Shown here: positions 1 through 9,404 of the stretch, piece by piece
How the letters are laid out: the number at the start of each line of letters is the position of its first letter
Position numbering within the stretch: position 1 is the stretch's first letter
Source of the DNA: Pterois miles
Lineage: Eukaryota > Chordata > Actinopteri > Perciformes > Scorpaenidae
Assembly: GCA_947000775.1 (NCBI GenBank)
Contig: CAMQGK010000565.1
Location: forward strand, 823,501 to 887,500
DNA: 64,000 bases
Direction of reading: 5' to 3'
Notes under the pieces: generated by a model
Database searches by the model: none
What the model was told of the DNA's origin: nothing
Seen by the model: only the letters and a program-made list of their open reading frames with translations
Position numbers and translations under genes: made by a program

Positions 1-110
1 CACACGCTAACACACATTTCACAGGAGAAAGTTGAAGGTTTGATCGTACTAGGAGGTCTACTTTAGTCCAGGCTCTACAGTAAACAGTGTGTGTGACATC
101 CTCTGAGCTG

Positions 111-123
111 AGGTCAGAGGTCA
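111..123 (+). promoter_or_regulatory. Perfect DR1 nuclear-receptor element
   Basis: The sequence reads AGGTCA-G-AGGTCA, two perfect half-sites separated by one base. This is the consensus for RXR heterodimers, HNF4 and COUP-TF. It lies in gene-free DNA about 6 kb upstream of fbxl14. Occupancy is not shown by the sequence. Confidence 0.35.
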
Positions 124-396
124 ACCAATGTTACGTCTCCCTCTGCACCCTCGGGTGCTGCCGGGGTCACATGTCCTTCACAAACAGCTGCTGTCCATAC
201 TGCCCCCATGCTCTGAAGTATGGATCAGAACAGCTAAAGAGATTTAAACGGATTACTCCACTCTGCTCAAACACACACACACACTTTTACTCACACTGGC
301 ACACACAGCATGTACATTCTCACTTATTATACTTAATTCACATATATATAAATATATATAAATATATATATATAAATAGATAGAAGATAGATAAAT

Positions 397-448
<52 letters not shown>
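397..448. repeat. (GATA)n microsatellite
   Basis: This is an uninterrupted run of 13 GATA tetranucleotides, preceded by imperfect ATA/TAGA repeats from about 342. Open frames across it are repeat artefacts. Confidence 0.95.
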
Positions 449-584
449 CAGCCATGTTCTTGCATTATGAGAGTGTTTATCTTGCAGTGGTGTTCAATAA
501 TGTTATTGTGTTCGGCTGCTGCATATTGGCTAACCTCCTGACCTTTGCCCTGCACTCAGCACCTGCCGACCCGGTTCACAGAAG

Positions 585-597
585 AGGTCAGAGGTCA
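585..597 (+). promoter_or_regulatory. Second perfect DR1 nuclear-receptor element
   Basis: The 13-mer is identical to the one at 111-123 (AGGTCA-G-AGGTCA), 474 bp away in the same orientation. The flanks differ, so this does not look like a simple duplication. Confidence 0.35.
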
Positions 598-933
598 CCG
601 AGTACCTCCCAGTCACACGCCCAGATGGAGCCCCTTCAGCAGCAGGGACAACACCTGTTACCTAAACACACACACCATGACTGTGTCCTGTAGGAGACAT
701 ATTCTCCTCAGTGTGATGAATCGAAAAGTGTCCTGTGAGTGACAATCATACTAACACACAGCTCTGTGGAGACACAACACACAGGCACACACACTACGCT
801 CTGTTTGACATGCCATGTGAGTTCAGTCAGTCAGAGTGTGCACCGTATGAACGATGACCGGTCACACCTCACTAACTCTGAACACAATGACAGGAGGTCA
901 CAGCCACGTAGTCGTAACTCTCCAGTCTGTGTC

Positions 934-934
<1 letters not shown>

Positions 935-980
<46 letters not shown>
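935..980. repeat. (TG)n microsatellite
   Basis: This is a pure TG dinucleotide tract of about 46 bp in intergenic DNA. Confidence 0.95.
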
Positions 981-981
<1 letters not shown>

Positions 982-1304
982 TTTTGGTATGTGTCTGAAA
1001 AAGTGTGTAAAACAGTGCACATGTTAACCACAATGACAATGTGTGACTCAACAGTTTCTCCTGTTTAGTAATGTATCTGCACCCAAAGTTTTCACTAATG
1101 AAGATATAAACACAAAACATTATATATAAAAAAAAAAAAAAAGTTGTTAATGTTTAAATTGCACCATAATCATATCACAATTGAGTTTAGGTGCTCAATT
1201 TTAAATGCCAAATACATTTTAAATAAACAGATATACTGCTTTCTTATCTGGACAAGTATATGTAAATGTATATGGCTACAGGGTTTACTTCTCATGTGTT
1301 CTTC

Positions 1305-1305
<1 letters not shown>

Positions 1306-1355
<50 letters not shown>
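1306..1355. repeat. (TG)n microsatellite
   Basis: This is a pure TG dinucleotide tract of about 50 bp, the second within 400 bp. Confidence 0.95.
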
Positions 1356-1356
<1 letters not shown>

Positions 1357-1788
1357 TGAGCTGTCAGAGGAGATCTGGTGAGAGTGGGCTAATTGGAGTT
1401 AATTCACCATCTGTCTATGTGAGCCAGCAGACAGGGTCATTAGCAGAGACAAGTCCAGCCACAGGGGAGGCCGAGAGGGGAATCACCATCCCTCACTTTC
1501 TCTCCCTCTGTCTTTAGTTTTCCTTTTTCTATCCTGTCTACCAAACCGACCCTTGTCTCCATCTCTCTGTCTCCGTGTCTGTTTGATCCTCCTTCATCAC
1601 ATAATTCAGATCCCGTTGTCTAAATTTGCAAAGCGGGGACTTCAGAGCACATTTATTTCAGTCTTTGTTTGACATATTAATTCAGCTTATATGCAAACGA
1701 TTGTTTGAAGTGGCGATGATATAACTGGGTGTAGGGTGATCAGTGAGAGAGCTCTTTTTCTTTTTATTGACTGTTTTACCAGATCAGC

Positions 1789-1803
1789 GCTGCCCTCTGC
1801 TGG
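1789..1803 (-). promoter_or_regulatory. CTCF-like motif
   Basis: On the minus strand the sequence is CCAGCAGAGGGCAGC, which fits the vertebrate CTCF core CCASYAGRKGGCRSY at every position. It lies upstream of fbxl14 in gene-free DNA. Similar GCCCTCTGCTGG strings also occur inside fish interspersed repeats, so binding is an inference. Confidence 0.4.
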
Positions 1804-2024
1804 CCAGATGTGTGCCCAAGATTTAAGATAAAAATCAAAGACTAGTTTGTCCTGTCCACTGCAGAGGGCAGAGTGTGTCTACTGGTTTCAGAAGTCTGAT
1901 GAGTATTTTGCTAAAGAGAGATTAACTGTGCCATAATCGCTCATTGAGCTGATGTGACAACACTGCATATACAAATTCGCACACATCCAAACTTTCACCA
2001 AGTGCACAAATACTCTATATTGTG

Positions 2025-2315
2025 CGTTCCAATACCCATACAACCCTACTATCTAGTATGCCAGAAAAATATTTAGTATGCCACAATACAAAGTATGTCA
2101 AATGCAGTATGCCAAAAATAACAGGCTGTCCTACTGCGTACTTTGCAGCCTGCATGCTTTTCTGGCTATTCTGACCCACAATCCTCTGCACGGATATGAG
2201 CAAGAGGGTCAAAGTTCAAGGCACAATAAATAACAAAATATTTTAGTAGTATGCCCCAAATATATGCAAACTGCATGCAACAGTACATACTCTGCAAGGG
2301 CAACTTTGGTATGTA
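2025..2315. repeat. Probable dispersed teleost repeat rich in AGTATGCC
   Basis: The unit AGTATGCC or a close variant recurs on both strands through about 290 bp, including the start, the middle and the inverted right part. The layout resembles short non-autonomous DNA transposons common in teleosts. Clear terminal inverted repeats and target-site duplications could not be fixed, so the borders are approximate. Confidence 0.4.
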
Positions 2316-2413
2316 CTAAAATCAAAAGACAAAGTAAGAGATTTGGAACTTAATTTTACTTTAATAATAATAATAATTTAAAAAATTTAATAAAAAAAAA
2401 AGGGAGGAAAAAG

Positions 2414-2455
<42 letters not shown>
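2414..2455. repeat. poly(A) tract
   Basis: This is a 42-base run of A. No retroelement body with a matching 3' end was recognised next to it. Confidence 0.9.
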
Positions 2456-2457
<2 letters not shown>

Positions 2458-2853
2458 TGAAACATGCCAGGAATTGTCAGTATTTATTGTTTCAGGGCCC
2501 CCAAGTGATCTGTTGTCAGAGGGCCTGGGATTTCCAGTAGTGCCCCTGAAGGTCAAAGGTGACCTTAAGGTCAGATTCACTTGAACTAAAGTAAATTCCC
2601 ATTGCTCGCACTGCCACATAGACACCAAGTGGGAAAATTTACACATTCAAATACACAAGACTGAGTTATGTTCATGTGAATTGTAGTCAAACATGTGGTT
2701 CATTTTCTTAGACAAAGGTCTGACAAAAAGATCTCACGTTATCTCCACACCATCCCAAGCTGAAAAAAAGACACACCACAGTTAATCCCCTCTATTATTG
2801 TTAGAAGTCTAACAAAACAGAAACAAAGGAGGGATTTGGTCACAGATGAGAAA

Positions 2854-2878
2854 TCAAAAAGTTGCATAGGTCTATGGT

Positions 2879-2940
<62 letters not shown>

Positions 2941-2965
2941 ACCATAGACCTATGCAACTTTTTGA
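2854..2965. repeat. 112-bp palindrome with (TA)n centre
   Basis: Two non-repetitive arms of about 32 nt (2854-2885 and 2934-2965) are exact reverse complements of each other and flank an alternating TA tract. The whole segment can fold into a single perfect hairpin or cruciform. Confidence 0.9.

Positions 2966-2971
<6 letters not shown>

Positions 2972-3057
<86 letters not shown>
2972..3057. repeat. (TA)n microsatellite
   Basis: This is an alternating AT tract of about 86 bp that begins 7 bp beyond the palindrome. The tyrosine/isoleucine-only open frames across it are artefacts. Confidence 0.95.
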
Positions 3058-3061
<4 letters not shown>

Positions 3062-3554
3062 GTATATACATAAATGCACATGATGTATACAACAATGAAA
3101 GATAAGAACAATAATTGGTTACAGTAAAATACCATTTCACTAGCTATTCTATGAAAAAGCGAAAATTTTACTAATAACATTAACGATGGTTTCATTCTTT
3201 TCAAGGGTCCCGGTGAGCTGTGACAATGGGACAGAGCCAGCATGAACAACAACAGGACCCTGAAACTGAAGCAGCTAAATGGAGTTTATGACTTATGAAT
3301 CCATCATTAATTTTATGATTTATTCCTGTGCTCTTCTTACCGTGGCAAGTCAAAAAGGTCTGTTGCGTTGGATAGCATTGTATTGCTCACACAGTCGTGT
3401 TATTATTGTGTTCACGTCTTGTACATCTCTGTTACTGTTGGTGTGTAAACCAGTCAGATGCTTTGAGTGAACTTTCAGTGTGTCTCTGACACATCCTGCC
3501 TCTCTTGTCTTGACAGTGATTGTAAAACATCCACCAAGTGCCCTCCCAGCAGCC

Positions 3555-3614
3555 AGAGGTGACCAGGTCAGTGAACGCCCCACTGCAGTAACTCTGGGCT
3601 TCCTGCCAGGTCAA
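3555..3614 (-). pseudogene. Possible C-type lectin-like domain fragment
   Basis: The minus strand encodes LTWQEAQSYCSGAFTDLVTS. This fits the start of a C-type lectin domain, W-x-E-A-x-x-Y-C-x(3)-F-T-D-L, a signature very common in fish lectin-like genes. The frame then runs into unrelated sequence, and the rest of the domain (WIGL, the distal cysteines) is not found on this strand nearby. It is probably an isolated decayed exon. A 20-residue match could also be chance. Confidence 0.3.
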
Positions 3615-4660
3615 AGATGGGGTAGGTGACACAGCAGAGTCCTCTGAACAACTGCATCTGTCTCTAGGTTGATGCTAGACAGAGCAGCTGCATCTGGAGG
3701 ACGAGGCAGCCTCTCTGGTTACCAGTGGTCCTTGAAAAGCTTTCAACAATAAATATGGTTACATGACTCCTGAGTTCAGCCTTCTCTTTCGGGAAAAAAC
3801 ATTGAGAACATATATGGTGCCTTCAAATGTAACTTTTGAACATGTGTTCATGACATGAAAAGTCTGGAATGTAACATGCGATGCGTTCAAGTGGTTAAGT
3901 CCTGAAGACAACCACTACAAAGCAACAATATTAACATTACTGTCTGAGTCTCGAAGCCACAGAGACTAACAATTTAGCAAGACAGCAAGTGGGTAACATA
4001 AAGAAGGAAATGCAAAAGCATAATTACAAACTTTCGACTTACAAGGTCATAAATATGACATGAGGGGGGCATCCATATAGGCCCAACACATAAACACAGT
4101 AAACACGTCCCCATTTGAAGGCAACAATAGTTTTCTTCAGAAACAGACTGCACCACAACATTGCCATTGCTCATTTTTCCCATGACACATTAGTCATTAT
4201 TCTTTCATGTCAAGATGGTATAACCACATTACATCAAGGGTCAAGCTAACTGTCACCTGAAATAAGTTGCCAATGTAGTGAATGTGGAAAAATCACACAG
4301 CTGATGAAGGATTTTCATCACATATGCATTTATAGTTAAAACAATTTGCTGCAACGCATTGATAAAATTAATGTTCGTTGTGTGCTTTATCACACTTGTC
4401 ATTTATTACCAGTAGATGTTTTGTTACTTGTTTTTTCTGTTCATTGTCTTAATTGCCAAAATTATTATTAAAAAATGATACATCAAAGGATTACTAGAAG
4501 TAAATCCAGTTGGTTAAAATCAGACTCTTTATTTAATGCCAGGTGTGTCAAGTATACACTGGGAACTTGTTTTGGTTTGTTGGTGCCAATAAGCAGTAAA
4601 ATTAACAAGAGGAATAACATACAGAATACAAATATGAACTATGTCAACTTTAAGATATAA

Positions 4661-4992
4661 GAAGAAGAAGAAGAAGATAGTCCTTTATTAGTCCCGCTAG
4701 GGGAAATTCAATTTTTTTCACTCTGTTAACTAATACACACACATGCACAAACAGGTCCATATACATGCAACAATTGGAGAGGTGTCAGAGTGAGGGGGCT
4801 GCTCCTGACAAGCGCCCCGAGCAGTTGGGGGTTTGGTGCCTTGCTCAGGGGCACCTCAGCAGTACCCAAGAGGTAAACTGGCACCTCTCCAGCTACCAGT
4901 TCACACTCAGTTTTTGGTCCATGTCGGGACTTGAAGCGGTGACCCTCCGGTTCCCAAGCCAACTCCCTACAGACTGAGCTACTGCCGCCCCC
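4661..4992 (-). mobile_element. tRNA-derived SINE, copy 1
   Basis: Read on the minus strand, the element starts GGGGGCGGCAGTAGCTCAGT, with a tRNA-like A box. It has a degenerate B box (GCTTCAAGTCCC), an approximately 180-bp body, and ends in a tail with GACTAATAAAGGA followed by a CTT-rich run. It aligns along its length with the copy at 50060-50395. The tail resembles those that SINEs share with LINE 3' ends. Its 5' end stops 7 bp from the tRNA-Glu gene. Confidence 0.85.
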
Positions 4993-4999
4993 AAAGAAG

Positions 5000-5071
5000 T
5001 TCCCTGACCGGGAATCGAACCCGGGCCGCGGCGGTGAGAGCGCCGAATCCTAACCACTAGACCACCAGGGA
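5000..5071 (-). tRNA. tRNA-Glu (anticodon CTC)
   Basis: The 72-nt minus-strand sequence begins TCCCTGGTGGTCTAGTGG and folds as a complete cloverleaf. The acceptor stem is TCCCTGG/TCAGGGA with discriminator A. The anticodon stem CGGCG/CGCCG carries loop CTCTCAC, giving anticodon CTC (plus-strand 5036-5038) for glutamate GAG codons. The T arm contains GGTTCGATTCC, an intact B box, and the D arm supplies the A box for RNA polymerase III. It has no intron and CCA is not encoded, as expected in eukaryotes. The copy looks undamaged. I cannot tell a functional gene from a recent tRNA-like copy, since tRNA-Glu repeats are numerous in fish. Confidence 0.93.
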
Positions 5072-5352
5072 TGATGCTAAATAAATAAATGATGATAAAT
5101 AAAAATAACAACAAAAAATAACAACAATCAGGTGTTCAATGTAGCCTGATGGCATCTGCTTTCAGTAGCAACAAATAAACATGAATAAAACATACACTCA
5201 TTATTATTATAATTTGCCCCTAAAGCATTTAATGTTGTATTGCCTCATTGTCTTCTTGCTGAGGGACGCTGTAGTATTTTTAATAAAGCCATATATTATT
5301 ATTATTTGTATTTATTTATTTATTTATTCATTCATTTATTTTTTATTTTTTA

Positions 5353-5356
<4 letters not shown>

Positions 5357-5389
<33 letters not shown>
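5357..5389. repeat. (ATT)n microsatellite
   Basis: This is a short ATT tract within an AT-rich stretch just upstream of the fbxl14 promoter region. Confidence 0.85.
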
Positions 5390-5429
5390 CATTGTGCGAT
5401 GGAGCCAGTAGTGGGCTAATAGTAACGAT

Positions 5430-6090
5430 ACTTGTTAGGTCCACTAGGGGCCGCTGGTGAGAGGCCGAAGCCGCTATGAGCTAACAGAGCTGGTTTATTC
5501 ATTTGTAGCGATCCGGGATGCTCCGACGCTGCTGGAAATGCCTCAGACGGTAAAGGAGCCTGGTAGTTACCTTTGTACGGACAAACTGCTTTGTGGAGGA
5601 AAGTTTCCGCAAACTAAAAAGTTGTCGGATACGCTCCGCGATGAGCTGGAGTAACTGATAAGTTGTTTTGGACCGCTCGGACGATGATGTTGTTGGGCTC
5701 TTCACAAGTTTAGACAGCTAACGCTACGCCGACGTTTGCTAACGTTAGCCTCGCCTGCTAGGTAAATATCACGATTGCCTTTTGGAGTTTCCTGCATCCG
5801 CGTCCAGCGTTGTCAACACAAGAACTGTGCCGTTAGTGGTGATTTTGTACTATAACTTTATTGAATATAATAGTAAGCTTCGCCCCTACGAAATGGGTGG
5901 ATTTTTGTTACGTTACACACAAAGCTAACTGGCTGCAGTTAGCCTGTTCGTATGCTAGCTGACATTAGCTAACGTTGCCGAGCCAGCCAGCAACTTCGGC
6001 AGGAGAGTTTCGGCGAGCTAACGACGACAGTATTGTCGCCCACAATCAACCTCCGCTGCTAAAAGCAGTCAACCTGCAGTCATGTTTGAA
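5430..6090 (+). promoter_or_regulatory. fbxl14: fbxl14 promoter and 5' UTR region
   Basis: Compared with the AT-rich DNA upstream, this stretch is GC- and CpG-richer and runs directly into the fbxl14 start codon. It contains the perfect palindrome GCTAACGTTAGC (5738-5749) and a near copy at about 5968. The first 20 bases include CCACTAGGGGCCGCTGG (5441-5457), close to a CTCF core. No TATA box is evident. A possible donor (CTAG|GTAAAT near 5761) would allow a spliced leader. The transcription start is not determined. Confidence 0.55.
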
Positions 6091-7293
6091 ATGGAGACAC
6101 ATGTATCGTGCCTTTTCCCGGAGATCCTGGCCATTATTTTCAGTTATCTGGACGTTAAAGACAAAGGGAGAGTAGCGCAAGTGTGCGCGGCCTGGAGAGA
6201 CGCGTCCTACCACAAGTCGGTGTGGAGGGGGGTGGAAGCCAAGCTCCATCTGCGGCGAGCTAACCCGTCTCTGTTTCCCAGTCTGCAGACCAGGGGGATC
6301 AAAAAAGTTCAGATTCTCAGCCTGAGGCGAAGTCTGAGCTACGTAATTCAAGGGATGCCGCACATTGAAAGCCTTAACCTGTGTGGATGTTTCAACCTCA
6401 CAGACAACGGACTCGGACATGCCTTTGTGCAGGACATCCCATCCCTGCGGGTGCTGAACCTCAGCCTTTGTAAACAGATCACTGACTCCAGTTTGGGCAG
6501 GATCGCCCAGTACCTCAAAAACTTGGAGGTGCTTGAACTTGGGGGATGCAGCAATATCACCAACACCGGCCTGTTGCTCATCGCCTGGGGATTGCACAGA
6601 CTCAAGAGCCTTAACCTGCGCAGCTGCAGGCATGTGTCCGATGTGGGCATCGGTCACCTGTCTGGCATGACCCGCACCGCGGCAGAGGGCTGCCTGTCCC
6701 TGGAGAAGTTAACCTTGCAGGACTGCCAGAAGCTGACTGACCTTTCTCTCAAACATGTCTCAAAGGGCCTAAACAAGCTCAAAGTGCTAAACCTCAGCTT
6801 CTGCGGAGGGATATCTGATGCAGGGATGATCCACCTGTCGCATATGACCCACCTGTGTAGCCTGAACCTGAGGTCGTGTGATAACATCAGTGACACAGGG
6901 ATAATGCATCTGGCCATGGGCTCCCTCCGGCTGTCTGGACTTGATGTGTCCTTCTGTGACAAGATTGGAGACCAGAGCCTGGCTTACATCGCCCAGGGGT
7001 TGTATCAGCTCAAGTCCCTCTCTCTTTGTTCCTGTCACATCAGTGATGATGGCATTAACAGGATGGTACGCCAGATGCACGAACTCAAGACTCTCAACAT
7101 TGGACAATGTGTGAGGATCACAGACAAAGGGTTGGAGTTGATAGCTGACCACCTGACCCAGCTGACAGGGATTGATCTGTACGGTTGTACTAAGATCACC
7201 AAGAGGGGTCTGGAGAGGATAACACAGCTGCCGTGCCTTAAAGTGTTAAACCTGGGACTGTGGCAGATGACCGAGAGTGAGAGAGTGAGGTGA
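6091..7293 (+). CDS. fbxl14: F-box and leucine-rich repeat protein 14
   Basis: This is the substrate-receptor subunit of an SCF (SKP1-CUL1-F-box) ubiquitin ligase; the vertebrate family targets Snail-type factors for degradation. An F-box lies in about residues 3-45 (LFPEILAIIFSYLDVKDKG, then W and the SVWRG end). Cysteine-type leucine-rich repeats fill the rest, with recurring L-x-L-x-x-C-x-x-I-T/S-D-x-G units. One exon encodes 400 residues from METHVSC. I chose the ATG at 6091 because orthologs start METH; an in-frame ATG at 6082 would add MFE. The frame stops after WQMTESERVR. GAG|GTGAAA overlaps the stop (exon end 7289) and could splice to a different C-terminus, as in mammalian isoforms. 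The gene lies tail-to-tail with erc1. Fish carry two fbxl14 paralogs and I cannot tell which this is. Confidence 0.96.
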   Translation: METHVSCLFPEILAIIFSYLDVKDKGRVAQVCAAWRDASYHKSVWRGVEAKLHLRRANPSLFPSLQTRGIKKVQILSLRRSLSYVIQGMPHIESLNLCGCFNLTDNGLGHAFVQDIPSLRVLNLSLCKQITDSSLGRIAQYLKNLEVLELGGCSNITNTGLLLIAWGLHRLKSLNLRSCRHVSDVGIGHLSGMTRTAAEGCLSLEKLTLQDCQKLTDLSLKHVSKGLNKLKVLNLSFCGGISDAGMIHLSHMTHLCSLNLRSCDNISDTGIMHLAMGSLRLSGLDVSFCDKIGDQSLAYIAQGLYQLKSLSLCSCHISDDGINRMVRQMHELKTLNIGQCVRITDKGLELIADHLTQLTGIDLYGCTKITKRGLERITQLPCLKVLNLGLWQMTESERVR

Positions 7294-8095
7294 AATCTCT
7301 CATGTTCATGTGTTTCATAGTGTATAGTGCTCAGTTGTGCACTGAGAGAGACTGCCTGTATCCATTCTTAATTTTACCTTCTATACTGTGACTAAAAACA
7401 AGGAGAGGGACTCAACATTGAACACTGGAATATTGTTCAACCCCGCTGCAATACTCCACTCTTAGTTTCAGTCTTGCTCTCTTCAGATGTGCATTGTTTG
7501 ATGTCAGCCTGTGTACAGTTCTTACTATCAAGCTACCTCACCCATCAAACACAGGAGTGCCTACTATCGCTGAATACTAGATTACATTGCATATTTTTGT
7601 GACTCGCATACCAATGGAGATTTAGATATTTTTCACAAATATCATTGCAGAATAATAGCTCGGCATTTTAACTCTGAACAGAAAAGCAAATTTTGATAGA
7701 ATGTCTTTTTGGCTGATGTATTTTTTACTTGTGTAACCAATATTTTTTTGTGTTGAGTGACTGTTGACAAAATTGTACTTCAAATTGAAGTGGGTGGATC
7801 ACTCCCGTCTGTCTTTGTTTACCTGTGTATAGTTGGCTACGTTTCATATTCCTGAGGAAATACGTATGTATCAGATGTTCCAGTATGCTACTCTGTCAAA
7901 GGTTCATCAACACAACAAAAGGCATAGTAATTAACAGCTGCCAAGGCTATATGCAATACCTTAAAACTGTTTTCTCCTGAGGAGCTTCCAACGGTGGTGT
8001 CAGAGTATTTGTTTAAAAAAAAACAGTAATTTAAGATTGTTTTATATTCATACAGTAGTGCTATTTATGAATAAAGATGGCAAATATGTTTCATT
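7294..8095 (+). other. fbxl14: fbxl14 3' UTR with poly(A) signal
   Basis: This AT-rich non-coding stretch follows the stop codon. A canonical AATAAA lies at 8070-8075 with a T/GT-rich run (TTTCATTTTTTTGTG) just after, so cleavage near 8090-8100 is likely. No other coding sequence is seen. Confidence 0.6.
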
Positions 8096-8792
8096 TTTTT
8101 GTGTTTTACTTGTAGTTTAACAACTATTATTTAATTTCTAATTATGAAGATTTCACTCTGGTTTTTGAAGTTCAGGTCGCAAACATGTCTTAATAGCCAG
8201 GTTTTTATGTACATGCTGCTCAAGATCAGAGTGCCTTTTACATATTTTTTCTTTTTCTTACCGTGATTACCGTAATATGGATATTATCTTAATCATTTCA
8301 CAGCAGATAATACCAGTTCAGCCTTTGCAGCTGAAGCGATTTCATACACACTTTTTAACAAGCTGACATTTAATTTCAACATTAGATAATATTTGTGTGA
8401 AATTAAACTCCTGTGGAGAAATGTATTTACGCTTGGAGAAGTGTAAGTCTTAGTGCCACCAGCACAAGGGAAAAACCTGTGCTAATATATAATAAATAAT
8501 GCACAGCTGTGTCCCATAACCTGGGTTCAAAGCAAGCTTTTAGCAAGTTTCTACCTTGCTTAGCAGTACTTCAGTAAGAGCTCAGGTTTTTTTCTTACAT
8601 AATAAAAATGTAATGCATGTTCCCAATAATATCGTGAGGACTGTGGGCTCTAACTTTAGCAGCTCCACTTAAAAAGTCATTACAATTTTGTTTCCAATAA
8701 TGAAGGCACTACAGTCTAAAACTACTATATGTAATGTACATTATCTTTAAACCTTTAAATCAACTATTAAACAGCTGCAAAAGTGAAATCAG

Positions 8793-9269
8793 TAGGGGTG
8801 CACTGATCCAACTTTTTCAGTCCCGATACCAATACCTTGGCTTTGGGAGTCAGCCAATGGCGAGTACCGATCCAAGTGTTAGATAATAATTGCGCTGTGT
8901 ACCTCACTGTGTGGAGGAGACTGGCATTATTCTTTTATGTGTAAGGCAACATTAGGCTTGACTTAAACATGTCTTTACTACCGTTGTAAAACAAAATGTA
9001 TCAAATACATAGATGTAAATTTAATAAATCAATCCAAGTCAAAAAAATCTTTAAAATGTTCAGGAATTACAACTCGGGTGTGAACCTTTTTAGTGCAGCA
9101 ACAAATTGGTCAAAAATTAAACGGGTTAAAATTACAGCATATAATGTATAAAGTGTATATATAGTAAACAGAACTGAATTTAATAGATCACCCCATTATC
9201 ACAGATATCTGATCGAGCTATTTGAGTCAGTATTGGCCCGATATCCAACCTGGTATCGGTGCATCTCTC
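8793..9269. mobile_element. hAT-type non-autonomous transposon (MITE)
   Basis: The 477-bp element is bounded by imperfect terminal inverted repeats: TAGGGGTGCACTGATC on the left, and GGTATCGGTGCATCTCTC on the right, which pairs as GAGAGATGCACCGATACC. It is flanked by an 8-bp target-site duplication, GAAATCAG (8785-8792) and GAAGTCAG (9270-9277), with one mismatch. An 8-bp duplication is the hAT hallmark. No transposase is encoded. It lies between the fbxl14 and erc1 3' ends. Confidence 0.75.
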
Positions 9270-9404
9270 GAAGTCAGTGCTCATCTTCAAACTGTTTAAA
9301 TAATAGCCACATATCTGGGTGGAGCTTACAGTAGTCATAAATACACAGTAGTGTCCATCTCTGTGAATTGTTTTGAAAAACAAAACTGCAAGAAACCAAG
9401 GCTT

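Noticed and set aside
87..383. Cys-rich open frame near the left edge
   Set aside because: Starts at a non-ATG codon, runs into repeats, and has no recognised domain or splice signals.
253..555. Open frame of about 100 residues rich in Tyr, Ile, Ser and Leu
   Set aside because: It is the translation of GATA and TA microsatellites and has no protein-like remainder.
2739..3252. Several long open frames across the TA repeats
   Set aside because: Tyr-Ile repeats from (TA)n; no conserved flanking sequence.
6046..6657. 203-residue open frame antisense to fbxl14
   Set aside because: Mirror of the strongly conserved leucine-rich-repeat codons on the plus strand; no start context or homology recognised.
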